From contig JAEERP010000001.1 in assembly GCA_016285885.1 (NCBI GenBank), positions 806,001 through 870,000 of the forward strand: a DNA stretch of 64,000 bases, in the 5' to 3' direction. The position numbers and the translations under genes were made by a program. The notes under the pieces were generated by a model. It saw only the letters and a program-made list of their open reading frames with translations, searched no databases and was not told the origin of the DNA. Source of the stretch: Paludibacteraceae bacterium. Lineage in GTDB: Bacteria > Bacteroidota > Bacteroidia > Bacteroidales > Paludibacteraceae. Position 1 is the stretch's first letter. Every line of letters begins with the position of its first letter. This document shows positions 38,672 through 48,563 of the stretch, piece after piece.

Positions 38672-39014
38672 GTTGTCATACGCATCCACATTGTTATGTA
38701 TATCCACGTTGTTACGCACATCCCTATCCAATACATTCATGGATTTTTTTATTTCAATAATACCATGGATATGATTAGGCATAATGACATATTCATGTAA
38801 CACAACATCAGGGAAATGGGTGGGTATCTCCATCCAACATTTGTCAGCGATAATTCCTTCTTCTGACAGCTTTGTCTCCCCGTTTTCTATGCTACAAAAT
38901 ATATGTTCCCTATTTTTTGTGCAAATCGTCACGAAATAGATTCCAGATTGTGAATAATCATAATTCTTCAATCGTATCGACCGCCGGTGGTGTCGTGCAA
39001 ACATAATCAGATCA

Positions 39015-39070
39015 TTAATTTATTTTCAAAGATATAAGTTTTTGTGATGTCTGCAAAATATGAAGGCAGA
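39015..39070 (-). repeat. 56-bp direct repeat copy 2 carrying the RAYT promoter
   Basis: -7 TATCTTTG at 39027-39034, -33 TTTG at 39054-39057, 19-bp spacing. Confidence 0.85.
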
Positions 39071-39110
39071 ATATGCATGCAGATGTTTCTAGAAATATAG
39101 TATAAATTTT

Positions 39111-39168
39111 ATCGATTATATTCGATAAAAACACACACTTTCCATCGATTATACTCGACAAAAACACA
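39111..39168. repeat. Two 25-bp direct repeats (atcgattata[t/c]tcga[t/c]aaaaacaca), 33-bp period
   Basis: Direct reading; 23/25 identity; first copy contains dyad ATCGA-TTATAT-TCGAT. Confidence 0.8.
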
Positions 39169-39292
39169 AAAAAAGGCATTCGTGCCATAGCATTTCACGC
39201 ACAAGAAACGTCCTTCCCTCTTAAAGGGGAAGACCTGCAAGCTATATATGGAACAAGGAACTAACAAAACAGGGCGGAGGCACCTTACGCCC

Positions 39293-39592
39293 CTACCGTT
39301 GCCGTTTCGGGAACCACCCCTTCTCTACCCTCTTCCGCTGGTCAAAAACCTCCTTGATGCTCCAGAAGCAGGAGAAGGCGACCACCCCCAAGAGCGATGA
39401 GACCGTCTGGTTCTCCGCAAGCACGGACAAGACCACACAAACAAGTCCGGCAAGGAGAAACACCCACCAGCACTTCACCCCGAAGTAGTACTCCCCTTTG
39501 ATCACCAAAGGGTGGAAAAGTCCGATAATCAGGAAAGTAAGAAGGCCCACCAAAAGACCCAAACAATTATTTTCTGCAAGAAACTCCAACAT
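39293..39592 (-). CDS. Small integral membrane protein of unknown function
   Basis: Hydrophobic segments LLVGLLTFLIIGLF, VFLLAGLVCVVLSVLA, SLLGVVAFSCFW. Confidence 0.55.
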   Translation of the reverse strand: MLEFLAENNCLGLLVGLLTFLIIGLFHPLVIKGEYYFGVKCWWVFLLAGLVCVVLSVLAENQTVSSLLGVVAFSCFWSIKEVFDQRKRVEKGWFPKRQR

Positions 39593-39599
39593 ACGTCAC

Positions 39600-40706
39600 C
39601 TATTTTTCGTCATCCCACTCGATTTCAATATCGTCGCCCAGCTCCTCGTCCTCATCCTCCTCATAGTCATCCACCTCCATCGGACGGTGCGTCATGGTCA
39701 TGTGGCGATCCACATCCTTGCTCAGTTCCTCCCAAAGCAGATCCTTCAGTTCCATCAGGCCCATGCCCGTAATGGAGGAGAAGAAGACGCACGGCACATC
39801 CGTAGGCAACAGCTTGCGCATATCGTTCATCATATCCTCATCGATCATATCGCACTTGGAGATGCCCAGCACACGCTGCTTCTTCAGCAACTCAGGGTTA
39901 TATTGCTCCAATTCGTTCAGCAGGATCTCGTACTCCTTCATGATATCCTCCGTATCGCAAGGAATCAGGAAGAGCAGGATAGCGTTCCGCTCGATGTGGC
40001 GGAGGAAACGCAACCCGATGCCACGGCCCTCCGAAGCCCCTTCGATGATACCGGGGATATCCGCCATGGCGAAAGACTTCTGGTCGCGGTAGGCCACGAT
40101 GCCCAGGTTAGGCTCCAGCGTCGTGAAGGGATAATTGGCGATCTTAGGCTTGGCGGCCGTCACGGCGGAAAGCAGTGTGGACTTGCCAGCGTTCGGGAAA
40201 CCCACGAGACCGACATCCGCCAGCACCTTCAGCTCAAGGATCACATTCTTCTCGATGGCAGGTTCGCCCGGCTGCGCGAAACGAGGCGTCTGGTTCGTGG
40301 CCGATTTGAAGTGCCAGTTGCCCAAGCCGCCACGACCGCCCCTCAGCAGGATCACCTCCTGTCCGTCCGCGGTGACATCGCAGAGGAACTCACCGCTGTC
40401 AGCGTCATAGACCACCGTACCGCAAGGCACCTCGATGATCCTATCCTTGCCATCCGCACCGAAGCTACGGCTCTGGCTACCATTCTCGCCATTGCCCGCC
40501 ATGATGTGCTTTTCGAACTTCAGGTGGATCAACGTCCAATAATCCTTGTTACCACGCAGGATGATATGGCCACCACGACCGCCGTCACCACCGTCAGGTC
40601 CACCCTTAGGGATATACTTCTCACGGCGCAGATGAGCGGAGCCTGCCCCACCCTTGCCCGACCGGCAATAAATCTTCACGTAATCGACAAAGTTCGTTTC
40701 AGCCAT
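39600..40706 (-). CDS. obgE: GTPase Obg/CgtA
   Basis: Gly-rich OBG fold ([15 protein letters not shown]) and [28 protein letters not shown]. Confidence 0.96.
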   Translation of the reverse strand: MAETNFVDYVKIYCRSGKGGAGSAHLRREKYIPKGGPDGGDGGRGGHIILRGNKDYWTLIHLKFEKHIMAGNGENGSQSRSFGADGKDRIIEVPCGTVVYDADSGEFLCDVTADGQEVILLRGGRGGLGNWHFKSATNQTPRFAQPGEPAIEKNVILELKVLADVGLVGFPNAGKSTLLSAVTAAKPKIANYPFTTLEPNLGIVAYRDQKSFAMADIPGIIEGASEGRGIGLRFLRHIERNAILLFLIPCDTEDIMKEYEILLNELEQYNPELLKKQRVLGISKCDMIDEDMMNDMRKLLPTDVPCVFFSSITGMGLMELKDLLWEELSKDVDRHMTMTHRPMEVDDYEEDEDEELGDDIEIEWDDEK

Positions 40707-40725
40707 ATATCTGGGAATTAAATAT

Positions 40726-41694
40726 TTACAACCAATTCTTTTTCTTAAACCACACGACGACCCCGATGCTGACCACCACCATGCTGATCAAGGCGATCAG
40801 GTAACCGTAGCGCCAATGCAACTCAGGCATGAACTCGAAGTTCATTCCATAGATGCTCGCGATCAGTGTCGGCGGCGTGAATATCACGGACACCAAGGTG
40901 AATATCTTGATGATCTTATTCTGTTCGATGTTAACCAAACCGAGGAAGGTATCCTGGAGGTAATCCAGACGGTCGAAGCCGAATTTGATGTGCTCGACCA
41001 AAGAGTTGATATCCTTGATCACCATGTTCAGGCGAGGCTTCAGATCCTCCGGCACCAACACGCTACGCAGGATGCTGGAGACGACGCGGTGCTTGTCCAC
41101 GACGTTCTCACGCAAGTGCATGACACGCTCCTGCATGTTCTTGATTTCCAAGAGGACATCCTCGTCGACGTCCTCGGCCACCGTCAAAGTCTGGCTCAAC
41201 TGGGTGATCGCCGAAGTGGCGTCCTCGATCATGTCGGCGTCATACTCGACACGGGTCTCCAGCAGGGCGACGAAGATATGGAAGCCCGTCGGGTAGCTCT
41301 TCGGGTTAGCGAAAAGCTTCTTCACCGTATCGTTGAAAGACTTCAGATAATCGTTTTCACGCACAGAGATCAAGATACCATTCTTCAGGATAAAGGAGAC
41401 CGTCTCCTTCTCGTACGTATCCAACAAGAAGCTAGCGTTGGCCACCAACGTGTCGTCCGTCTCGATGAAACGGGAAGACATCTCGATCTCCTCCATCTCC
41501 TCCTCTTCCTGGATATAGATTTTCAGGAATTGCTCCAACTGCGACTCCGTATCCGGGGCGACGTGGTTCAAATCGATCCACACAAAATTCTCCAATGGTA
41601 CCTCCTTCAAGATAGAGATATCCCTCGCCATCTTCAGACGTCCTTTGTCGAAATAGAACAGTCTGACCTGTTGTATGCCTTTACTCTCCTCCAT
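40726..41694 (-). CDS. corA: CorA-family magnesium/cobalt transporter
   Basis: [21 protein letters not shown] (GMN) with two C-terminal TM helices. Start at MEESKG overlaps the rsmA 3' end. Confidence 0.92.
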   Translation of the reverse strand: MEESKGIQQVRLFYFDKGRLKMARDISILKEVPLENFVWIDLNHVAPDTESQLEQFLKIYIQEEEEMEEIEMSSRFIETDDTLVANASFLLDTYEKETVSFILKNGILISVRENDYLKSFNDTVKKLFANPKSYPTGFHIFVALLETRVEYDADMIEDATSAITQLSQTLTVAEDVDEDVLLEIKNMQERVMHLRENVVDKHRVVSSILRSVLVPEDLKPRLNMVIKDINSLVEHIKFGFDRLDYLQDTFLGLVNIEQNKIIKIFTLVSVIFTPPTLIASIYGMNFEFMPELHWRYGYLIALISMVVVSIGVVVWFKKKNWL

Positions 41695-42508
41695 TTTCTT
41701 TCTGTTTTTTTGTTTCGGCCGGCTCTTCCGGCATTGATTTCTCCACAAGATTCGTCAGGTCAACGAACTCATGCACGGATAACTGCTCAGGGCGTTTCGT
41801 GAAGACAACGTCCGAGAATACCGCATTATCCTTACCTAAGATAGGTTGAAGAGAGTTGCGCAACATTTTCCTGCGCTGGTTGAAGGCCGTTTTGACGACA
41901 CGGACGAACAAAGCCTCGTCGCATCCCAAGTTACGCACACCGTTTCTCCTCATACGGATAACCGCGGACTTCACCTTGGGAGGAGGGTCGAACACATGTT
42001 CATGAACGGTGAAAAGGTACTCTATGTCATAAAAAGCTTGTAGCAGCACGCTCAGGATTCCATAGGCCTTGCAGCCCTGTTTGGAAGCCATACGTTCAGC
42101 CACCTCCTTCTGGATCATGCCCGAGCAGACAGGGATACGGTCGCGGTACTCCAAGACCTTGAAAAAGATCTGGCTGGATATATTGTACGGATAATTACCG
42201 ATCACATAGAAATCGCCGGTCGGATAGACCTTATTCAGATCCAACTTCAGGAAATCCTCCGCCAAGATGCGGCCATTCAATTCAGGGAAGTTAACGTTCA
42301 GGTAGTCTACAGATTCCTTATCCAGTTCCACCACTTTGAGATCAATCTGCTCATTCTGAAGCAAATATTGGGTTAGCACACCCATACCAGGTCCCACTTC
42401 CAAAACCTGTGTAGGTGAGCTCACACCTAAACTATCAGCAATTGCCCGAGCAATGTTTTGATCCTTCAAAAAGTGTTGCCCGAGAGACTTCTTGGGCGTA
42501 ACTGTCAT
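41681..42508 (-). CDS. rsmA: 16S rRNA dimethyladenosine transferase
   Basis: KKSLGQHFLKDQNIARAI, VLEVGPGMGVLT, VIGNYPYNISSQI. Confidence 0.95.
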   Translation of the reverse strand: MTVTPKKSLGQHFLKDQNIARAIADSLGVSSPTQVLEVGPGMGVLTQYLLQNEQIDLKVVELDKESVDYLNVNFPELNGRILAEDFLKLDLNKVYPTGDFYVIGNYPYNISSQIFFKVLEYRDRIPVCSGMIQKEVAERMASKQGCKAYGILSVLLQAFYDIEYLFTVHEHVFDPPPKVKSAVIRMRRNGVRNLGCDEALFVRVVKTAFNQRRKMLRNSLQPILGKDNAVFSDVVFTKRPEQLSVHEFVDLTNLVEKSMPEEPAETKKQKENGGE

Positions 42509-42616
42509 AATCCATCTTATTTTTCGTTAAAATTTGGTAGCGCGAAAATACAATTTTTCATTAGGAATCACAATAGAAAAATAAATATTAGTAATTTTGC
42601 GTAAACGATTGCAGCG

Positions 42617-43606
42617 ATGAAGAAAGATAACATAAAAACCGCACTTAAAGTTATATTCTCCCTAGGCTTGGGAATCCTTATTTTTTGGTACGTCTACAAG
42701 GATTGGGACATCGACACATTGATGGACAACCTCCGCGGCGTGAGAATCATCTGGATCATCATTCCTCTCTTCATCGCCCTCCTGAGCCACTTCCTGCGCG
42801 CCGTAAGATGGAAAATGCTGATCGACCCGCTCGGGAAGGAGGTGAACCTCTGGAACGTATACGGAGCCGTCATGGCCGGATATTGCATCAACTACGCCGT
42901 GCCGAGAGCCGGAGAGATCGCCCGGTGTGGCTTGGTGAAGAAATACGAGGGGGTTCCCTTCACAGAATTGCTCGGCACGCTCATCGTGGACAGAAGCGTG
43001 GACATCATCGTGGAGGGCTTCGTCATCCTCCTCACCATCGTCCTACAATACTCCGAAATCATGCAATTGGCGGAGCAATACCACCTCATCGAGGGAGCTA
43101 TCGGACTCTTATCCAACCCTATCACTTGGATAATCATCATTTTGCTCATCGCCTTACCTCTCCTATTCAGGAAGGCGATCAAGAACACGAAGATATATGC
43201 GAAGATCAAGGAGATGCTCTCGAATGTGGTCAACGGACTGAAATCCGTGCTGAAATTGGAGCACAAGGGGCTCTTCATCCTCTACTCCATCCTCATCTTC
43301 GTCTGCTACTATTTCATGTTCTACCTCTGCTTCTTCGCTTTCGACTACACGGAGAACCTGAGCATGCTCTGCGGACTCTCCGCGTTCGTCATGGGTAGCC
43401 TCGGCATCATCGCCCCTGTACAGGGCGGTCTGGGCGCATGGCACGTCCTGGTAATCGGAACCCTCGTCACCTACGGTGTGTTCGAAGACCAAGCCTGCTC
43501 TTTCGCCCTGTTAGTCCATGGTTCCCAAACCCTCATGCTGATCTCAGTGGGCATACTCGCCATGGCCCTCATGTTCTACTTCAACAAGAAAAAAACGAAC
43601 GCATGA
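42617..43606 (+). CDS. Lysylphosphatidylglycerol synthase TM-region (UPF0104) family membrane protein
   Basis: FLRAVRWKMLIDPLG, YAVPRAGEIARCGLVKKYEGVPFTELLGTLIVDRSVDI. Confidence 0.87.
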   Translation: MKKDNIKTALKVIFSLGLGILIFWYVYKDWDIDTLMDNLRGVRIIWIIIPLFIALLSHFLRAVRWKMLIDPLGKEVNLWNVYGAVMAGYCINYAVPRAGEIARCGLVKKYEGVPFTELLGTLIVDRSVDIIVEGFVILLTIVLQYSEIMQLAEQYHLIEGAIGLLSNPITWIIIILLIALPLLFRKAIKNTKIYAKIKEMLSNVVNGLKSVLKLEHKGLFILYSILIFVCYYFMFYLCFFAFDYTENLSMLCGLSAFVMGSLGIIAPVQGGLGAWHVLVIGTLVTYGVFEDQACSFALLVHGSQTLMLISVGILAMALMFYFNKKKTNA

Positions 43607-45795
43607 CCAACAAGGAAATAGAGACACTCTACAGAGAATTATGCGCCCACGTGACGGAGAAGAGGATCAAGCCCGCGCTCGACATCCTGCACACGCTGTT
43701 GGACATCAGGCAATCGGGGGAGATGACCGACGAGTGCCGCCGCATCGAAACGACCTACCAATACATGCTGCAATATGCCCTGTCCGGCACGAAGGATAAG
43801 GAGCAGAAGAAGATATACGACCAACTGCGCACGGACCTGCTGGAACTGGCGGACCGCCTCCGTGAGGGCATCTTCACACAGAACGCCAGCAACTACCTCT
43901 ACGGTAAAAAGAAAGGCTTAGGGCAAACCACCCTCCCTCCCGCCGAAGAGATGCGAGACCACCTCTCCACAGAGAAAATGAACTGGCTATCCAGCAACCT
44001 CGAAGCGAACAGGGACGCCCTGCGGGAGAGGGAGAACTACACCAACCGCCTATTCGACCTCATATGGCTGAACGACAAGATGACGGAGAGCGAGGCTCAA
44101 ACCATCAGCGACCTCTGCACCGACGAGGATATCTATTGGTGTGACCAATGCCTCCTCGTATCCGCACTGACCGCCAGCCTGTTCCGCATATTCGACGAAC
44201 GCAAGTTCCTGATCCTCATCGACGCCTATGAGCTGAACCCATCCGAACAGGTCAGGCAAAGAGCCATCACAGGCTTTGTGATCTGCTCCTACCTCTACAA
44301 CAGCAGGCTTCCCCTCTACTCCAACCTCCACAACCGCACCCTCATCTGGGCGAAAGGCCAAGGGGTGAGCGATAACCTGCAAGAGATATTCCTTCAGATC
44401 ATCCGTAGCAAAGAGACCGAAATCATCGAGAAGAAAATCAAGGAGGTCATCCTCCCCGAGATGGAGAAGATCACCCCCCTCATCAAGAAGAAACTGAAGC
44501 TGGACGAACTGATGGATGCGGGAAAGCCATCGGCGGACGCCAACCCGGAGTGGCAGGAGATGATGGACAAGAAGGGCATCACCGACAAGATACAGGAGTT
44601 CTCCGAAATGCAACTAGAAGGGTCGGACGTGTTCCTCAGCACATTCAAGGAGATGAAAACGTTCAGCTTCTTCGACGAGACCGCCAACTGGTTCAGACCA
44701 TTCGACACCAACTCGCAGATTCCGTCCTTCTTCGCCAACGGAATGGCTGATTCGCTCTTCCACAGCGCTTTGGAAAGCCCCATCTTCTGCAACTCGGACA
44801 AATACTCCATGGTGATCGGTCTGAATTACCTCCCAGACGAGCAGAAGAAAACGATGAGCCAATCCTTCAAGGAGGAGGCCGAAAACCTCCGCGACCTCAA
44901 GGAGAGCCAAAATACGCTGAACAGCAACGCAAACAGAATAACCATCAGCAAACAATACTTGCATGACCTCTACCGATTCATGAAATTGGGTCGGCACAAA
45001 GAGGACTTCATCGACATATTCAAACTCAGGCTACTCCTGCACAAATCCTTTTACCTACAGGAGCTCCCCGACAAGGAGAACATCCTACGGGCCATGGGAG
45101 AGCTATACTTCAAGAAGGAGTTCCACGAGGAGGCGAAGAACATCTTCATCATCCTGCTCTCCTCGCAACCCAACGACACCGAGCTACTGCAGAAATGCGG
45201 GTATTGTTTCCAGAAGGAGGGAAACTACAAAGAGGCGTTGACTTACTACGAGAAGTCGGACACCATCAAGACGGGGAACGTCTGGACCATCAAGCGAATC
45301 GCCTTCTGCCACCGCAACCTGCGCCACACGGAACAGGCGTTGCGTTACTTCAGGGAAGCGGAACGGCTCAACCCAGACGATCTGAACACCCAACTGAACA
45401 TCGGTCACTGCCTGCTCGAGATGGAGCAATACGAAGAGGCGCTCAACACCTTCTTCAAGGTAGAATACCTCTCCAGCAACAACGAAAAAGTGTGGAGAGC
45501 CATCGCTTGGTGCGCCCTCTCCATCGGCAAGTTGGAGCAAGCGGAGAAATATGCGCTCAAGCTACCGGAGGAGAAACGTGACCAACACGATTGGCTGAAT
45601 CTCGGACACGTAGAACTCTGCCTGGGAAAAATCAGCGAGACCGTCCGTTGCTATGCGACAAGCATACAGAAATTAGGCGAAGAGAGTGAACTATTCTCCG
45701 AGATGATGGAGGAAGACAAAGAGATGCTATTCAGAAACCACGTGGACGAAAACCTGTTGCCGCTGGTCATCGACCAAGCCTACTTCAAATCATAA
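43603..45795 (+). CDS. Large TPR-repeat protein
   Basis: ATGA overlap with upstream gene; C-terminal TPRs (YKEALTYYEKSDTIKTGNVWTIKRIAFCHRNL..., YEEALNTFFKVEYLSSNNEKVW). ORF-track start 43438 is inside the upstream CDS. Confidence 0.8.
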   Translation: MTNKEIETLYRELCAHVTEKRIKPALDILHTLLDIRQSGEMTDECRRIETTYQYMLQYALSGTKDKEQKKIYDQLRTDLLELADRLREGIFTQNASNYLYGKKKGLGQTTLPPAEEMRDHLSTEKMNWLSSNLEANRDALRERENYTNRLFDLIWLNDKMTESEAQTISDLCTDEDIYWCDQCLLVSALTASLFRIFDERKFLILIDAYELNPSEQVRQRAITGFVICSYLYNSRLPLYSNLHNRTLIWAKGQGVSDNLQEIFLQIIRSKETEIIEKKIKEVILPEMEKITPLIKKKLKLDELMDAGKPSADANPEWQEMMDKKGITDKIQEFSEMQLEGSDVFLSTFKEMKTFSFFDETANWFRPFDTNSQIPSFFANGMADSLFHSALESPIFCNSDKYSMVIGLNYLPDEQKKTMSQSFKEEAENLRDLKESQNTLNSNANRITISKQYLHDLYRFMKLGRHKEDFIDIFKLRLLLHKSFYLQELPDKENILRAMGELYFKKEFHEEAKNIFIILLSSQPNDTELLQKCGYCFQKEGNYKEALTYYEKSDTIKTGNVWTIKRIAFCHRNLRHTEQALRYFREAERLNPDDLNTQLNIGHCLLEMEQYEEALNTFFKVEYLSSNNEKVWRAIAWCALSIGKLEQAEKYALKLPEEKRDQHDWLNLGHVELCLGKISETVRCYATSIQKLGEESELFSEMMEEDKEMLFRNHVDENLLPLVIDQAYFKS

Positions 45796-45912
45796 AAAAG
45801 TCTCCCCTAAAATTTAAAGGGGGAAACGTCTTCATTCACATAACAGGCAAAACACACGACAAGGGCATTGTCACGTCCTTACAATTCTTAATTCTTAACT
45901 CTTAATTCATAA

Positions 45913-47148
45913 TTAATTTTTCGCCCTGTATATCAGCGTCGAACTATTCTCCGGCACGAACACCTCCCTCGCATAGCGGCGCACATCCGCAGCCGTCACC
46001 GCCCGATAACACCGCACATCCTCGTGCATCAGGTTCGCATCGCCCAATAGTTCATAATAGGCGAGGTTATTGGCCCGCTTCAGCAAAGTCATATTATCCT
46101 GCAATTGGGCCGCCTCGTATTTATTCTTCACCTTCTCCAATTCATCATCCGGCACTAGCTCGTCACAGAGGCGCTTCACCTCCGCATCGAACGCCTGCTC
46201 CGCCTGTTCGAACGTCACCCCATCGGACAACAAACCCGTCAGGTAGAAGAGGCCCGTCTCGATATCGCCTGTAATATAGGCGTTTAGCTCGGTAAAAAGA
46301 GGGTTCTCCTTCACATACTTGCGGTAGAGACGAGACGATGTGCCATTCGACAAGACATCGGAGATCACGTCAGAGGTATAATAGTCCGGCTCCAACCGTC
46401 CGCAGACATGATAGACCCTGCAGATCAAATCGGCTGGCACGTTCCGCTCCACCTCCATCCGCCTTGGTTCCGTCTGTTTCGGCTCAGGAGGAATCGCACG
46501 CATCCGCACATCCCGACGAGGAATGTCACCGTACCACTTCTCCACCAAGCGTTTCGTCTCCTCCAAAGAGATGTCGCCCACAACCGAAAGGATAGCGTTG
46601 TTAGGCGCATAATAAGAGAAGAAGAAGGAACGGACCTCCTCCAACGTAGCGTTCTCTATGTGAGATAATTCCTTACCGATCGTAGGCCATGCATAAGGAT
46701 GATGATGGAAGGCCATGCCACGCATCAGATGCGACACGTCTCCGTAAGGCTGATTCAAGTTGCGTTGTTTGAATTCCTCGCAGACCACATTCCGCTGCAC
46801 ATCCAGGCTTTGCTGGCTGAAATCGAGGCTCAGCATACGGTCGGACTCCAACCAGAAACCCACCTCCGCGTTACACGAAGGAAGCATCAGGTAATAGTTC
46901 GTGAAGTCGTTGCAAGTCCAGGCATTGTCCTCGCCACAAGCGCGTTGCACAGGGTCGTCGTACGAAGGGATATGCACGGAGCCACCGAACATCAGATGTT
47001 CGAAGAGATGGGCGAAACCTGTATGGTCGGGATGCTCATCCCGAGAGCCCACATCATACAACGTATTGATCACCACCATCGGCGAGGTGGTATCCATCTG
47101 GTGCACCACCCTCAGCCCATTCTCCAGCACAAACTTATTGATTGCCAT
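45913..47148 (-). CDS. M16-family zinc peptidase
   Basis: HTGFAHLFEHLMFGGS (HXXEH) and LESDRMLSLDFSQQSLDVQRNVVCEE. Confidence 0.92.
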   Translation of the reverse strand: MAINKFVLENGLRVVHQMDTTSPMVVINTLYDVGSRDEHPDHTGFAHLFEHLMFGGSVHIPSYDDPVQRACGEDNAWTCNDFTNYYLMLPSCNAEVGFWLESDRMLSLDFSQQSLDVQRNVVCEEFKQRNLNQPYGDVSHLMRGMAFHHHPYAWPTIGKELSHIENATLEEVRSFFFSYYAPNNAILSVVGDISLEETKRLVEKWYGDIPRRDVRMRAIPPEPKQTEPRRMEVERNVPADLICRVYHVCGRLEPDYYTSDVISDVLSNGTSSRLYRKYVKENPLFTELNAYITGDIETGLFYLTGLLSDGVTFEQAEQAFDAEVKRLCDELVPDDELEKVKNKYEAAQLQDNMTLLKRANNLAYYELLGDANLMHEDVRCYRAVTAADVRRYAREVFVPENSSTLIYRAKN

Positions 47149-47157
47149 TGTACCCTT

Positions 47158-48546
47158 TTATTTCTTATAGACATACATCTGTCCCATCTCATACTTGCGG
47201 ATCACGACCGTCTCATTCTTCTCGATGAAACCATTTTCGGCGACCGCATCATAGATCTCTCCATCCACGATGACCTTGCCCGCCGGACGCAGGTCGGTGT
47301 GAGTCGTGCCCTCCTTGCCCGCCATAGCGTTCAACGACACATCATTGCTCACGTAACCATCCTCCTTATCCTGCGATTTAGTGAGCGCGAGATTCTTGAA
47401 CATACCATCCGTTCCGATCTTCGAAGTCAGATAGATGATGAGAACAAAAGAGCCCAGCATCGAGGCGAGCACCGTGGCCAGAGCCACGACGAAAGAACTC
47501 GACGTCACGCCACCGAAATCGAACGCATCATTCGGCAGAAGGCTCAACGTGAGACCTGCGATGATGCACAATATACCGGCGATACCCGCCACACCGAAGC
47601 CCGGTATGACAAAGATTTCCAATAGCAATAGGACAATACCCACCAAGAAGAGGACCGCCTCCCACACATCCACCAGACCATCCAAATAGAGCGGAGCGAA
47701 GTAGAGCAAAGCAGCCACGATGGAGGCCAACAAAGCGAAACCAATGCCTGGTGTCTGCATCTCGAAATAGATGCCTCCGATAATGATCATGATCAGAATA
47801 CCCTGAAAGACAGGGTTCATCAGGAAGCCAAGCAGTCTATCGAAGGCAGTCGCCTTGTAGGAGGTCAGCTCATAATCATCCACTTGGAAAGCCTCAACGA
47901 TGATTTGTGGAATAGAGTTGTAGATACCCTCGCAGTAACCATTCTGGCGAGCCTCATTGGCGGTGAAGGCCAGGATACGGGTGGAATCCACGATATCAGG
48001 CACCACCACCCGCTCGTCCACCATCGCCTCCGCGATGCGAGGGTCACGGAACCAAGTCTCTACCGTGTCTCCATTCACCACCTTCTTAACCTTTCCATGG
48101 CTCTCCGCCGTCGAACGGATGGTGGAGCGCATGTACGACTGATACTTGTCCGGCATCTTCTCACCGCTCTCGTTCACCACTGTCGCCGCACCGATGTTCG
48201 CCCCCGAGCGCATGTAGATACTATCGCAGGCGATGGAAATCAGCGCACCCGCAGAGGCCGCATTATTGTCGATGAAAACATAGATGGGGATCTCGCAATT
48301 GATGATCAGCGTACGCATGGAATCGGCATAATTCACCAACCCACCATACGTGTTCAGGTGCAGGAAAATACCATCCACATGAAGCGAGCGAGCCTCATCC
48401 ACACCATTCTTCAAGCATATCCAGCTGGTACTCCCGATCTCCTCGAAGATTTTAATCTCATGATATTTCTTCGTCGCACCGAACGAACTGAAAACAGAGA
48501 CAAAAAGTCCCAATAATATCAGCAATAATAGAGAACCCTTTTTCAT
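47158..48546 (-). CDS. NfeD/ClpP-class (SppA-like) membrane serine protease
   Basis: VFIDNNAASAGALISIACDSIYM; C-terminal NfeD OB-fold DLRPAGKVIVDGEIYDAVAENGFIEKNETVVI. Confidence 0.9.
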   Translation of the reverse strand: MKKGSLLLLILLGLFVSVFSSFGATKKYHEIKIFEEIGSTSWICLKNGVDEARSLHVDGIFLHLNTYGGLVNYADSMRTLIINCEIPIYVFIDNNAASAGALISIACDSIYMRSGANIGAATVVNESGEKMPDKYQSYMRSTIRSTAESHGKVKKVVNGDTVETWFRDPRIAEAMVDERVVVPDIVDSTRILAFTANEARQNGYCEGIYNSIPQIIVEAFQVDDYELTSYKATAFDRLLGFLMNPVFQGILIMIIIGGIYFEMQTPGIGFALLASIVAALLYFAPLYLDGLVDVWEAVLFLVGIVLLLLEIFVIPGFGVAGIAGILCIIAGLTLSLLPNDAFDFGGVTSSSFVVALATVLASMLGSFVLIIYLTSKIGTDGMFKNLALTKSQDKEDGYVSNDVSLNAMAGKEGTTHTDLRPAGKVIVDGEIYDAVAENGFIEKNETVVIRKYEMGQMYVYKK

Positions 48547-48563
48547 ATATCATTCAAATAATT

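Larger units (their letters stand above)
38327..39004 (-). mobile_element. RAYT: REP-associated tyrosine (Y1/IS200-like) transposase, full-length
   Basis: RRSIRLKNYDYSQSGIYFVTICTKNREHIF, VIMPNHIHGII (HUH), and GYSPWQRNYYEHIIRDYMEYERIAEYIVQNPLKW. Confidence 0.92.

Noticed and set aside
39271-39292. Third REP copy (gggcggaggcaccttacgcccctacc)
   Set aside because: Shares the CGCCCCTAC half-motif but is too imperfect to call as the same palindrome.
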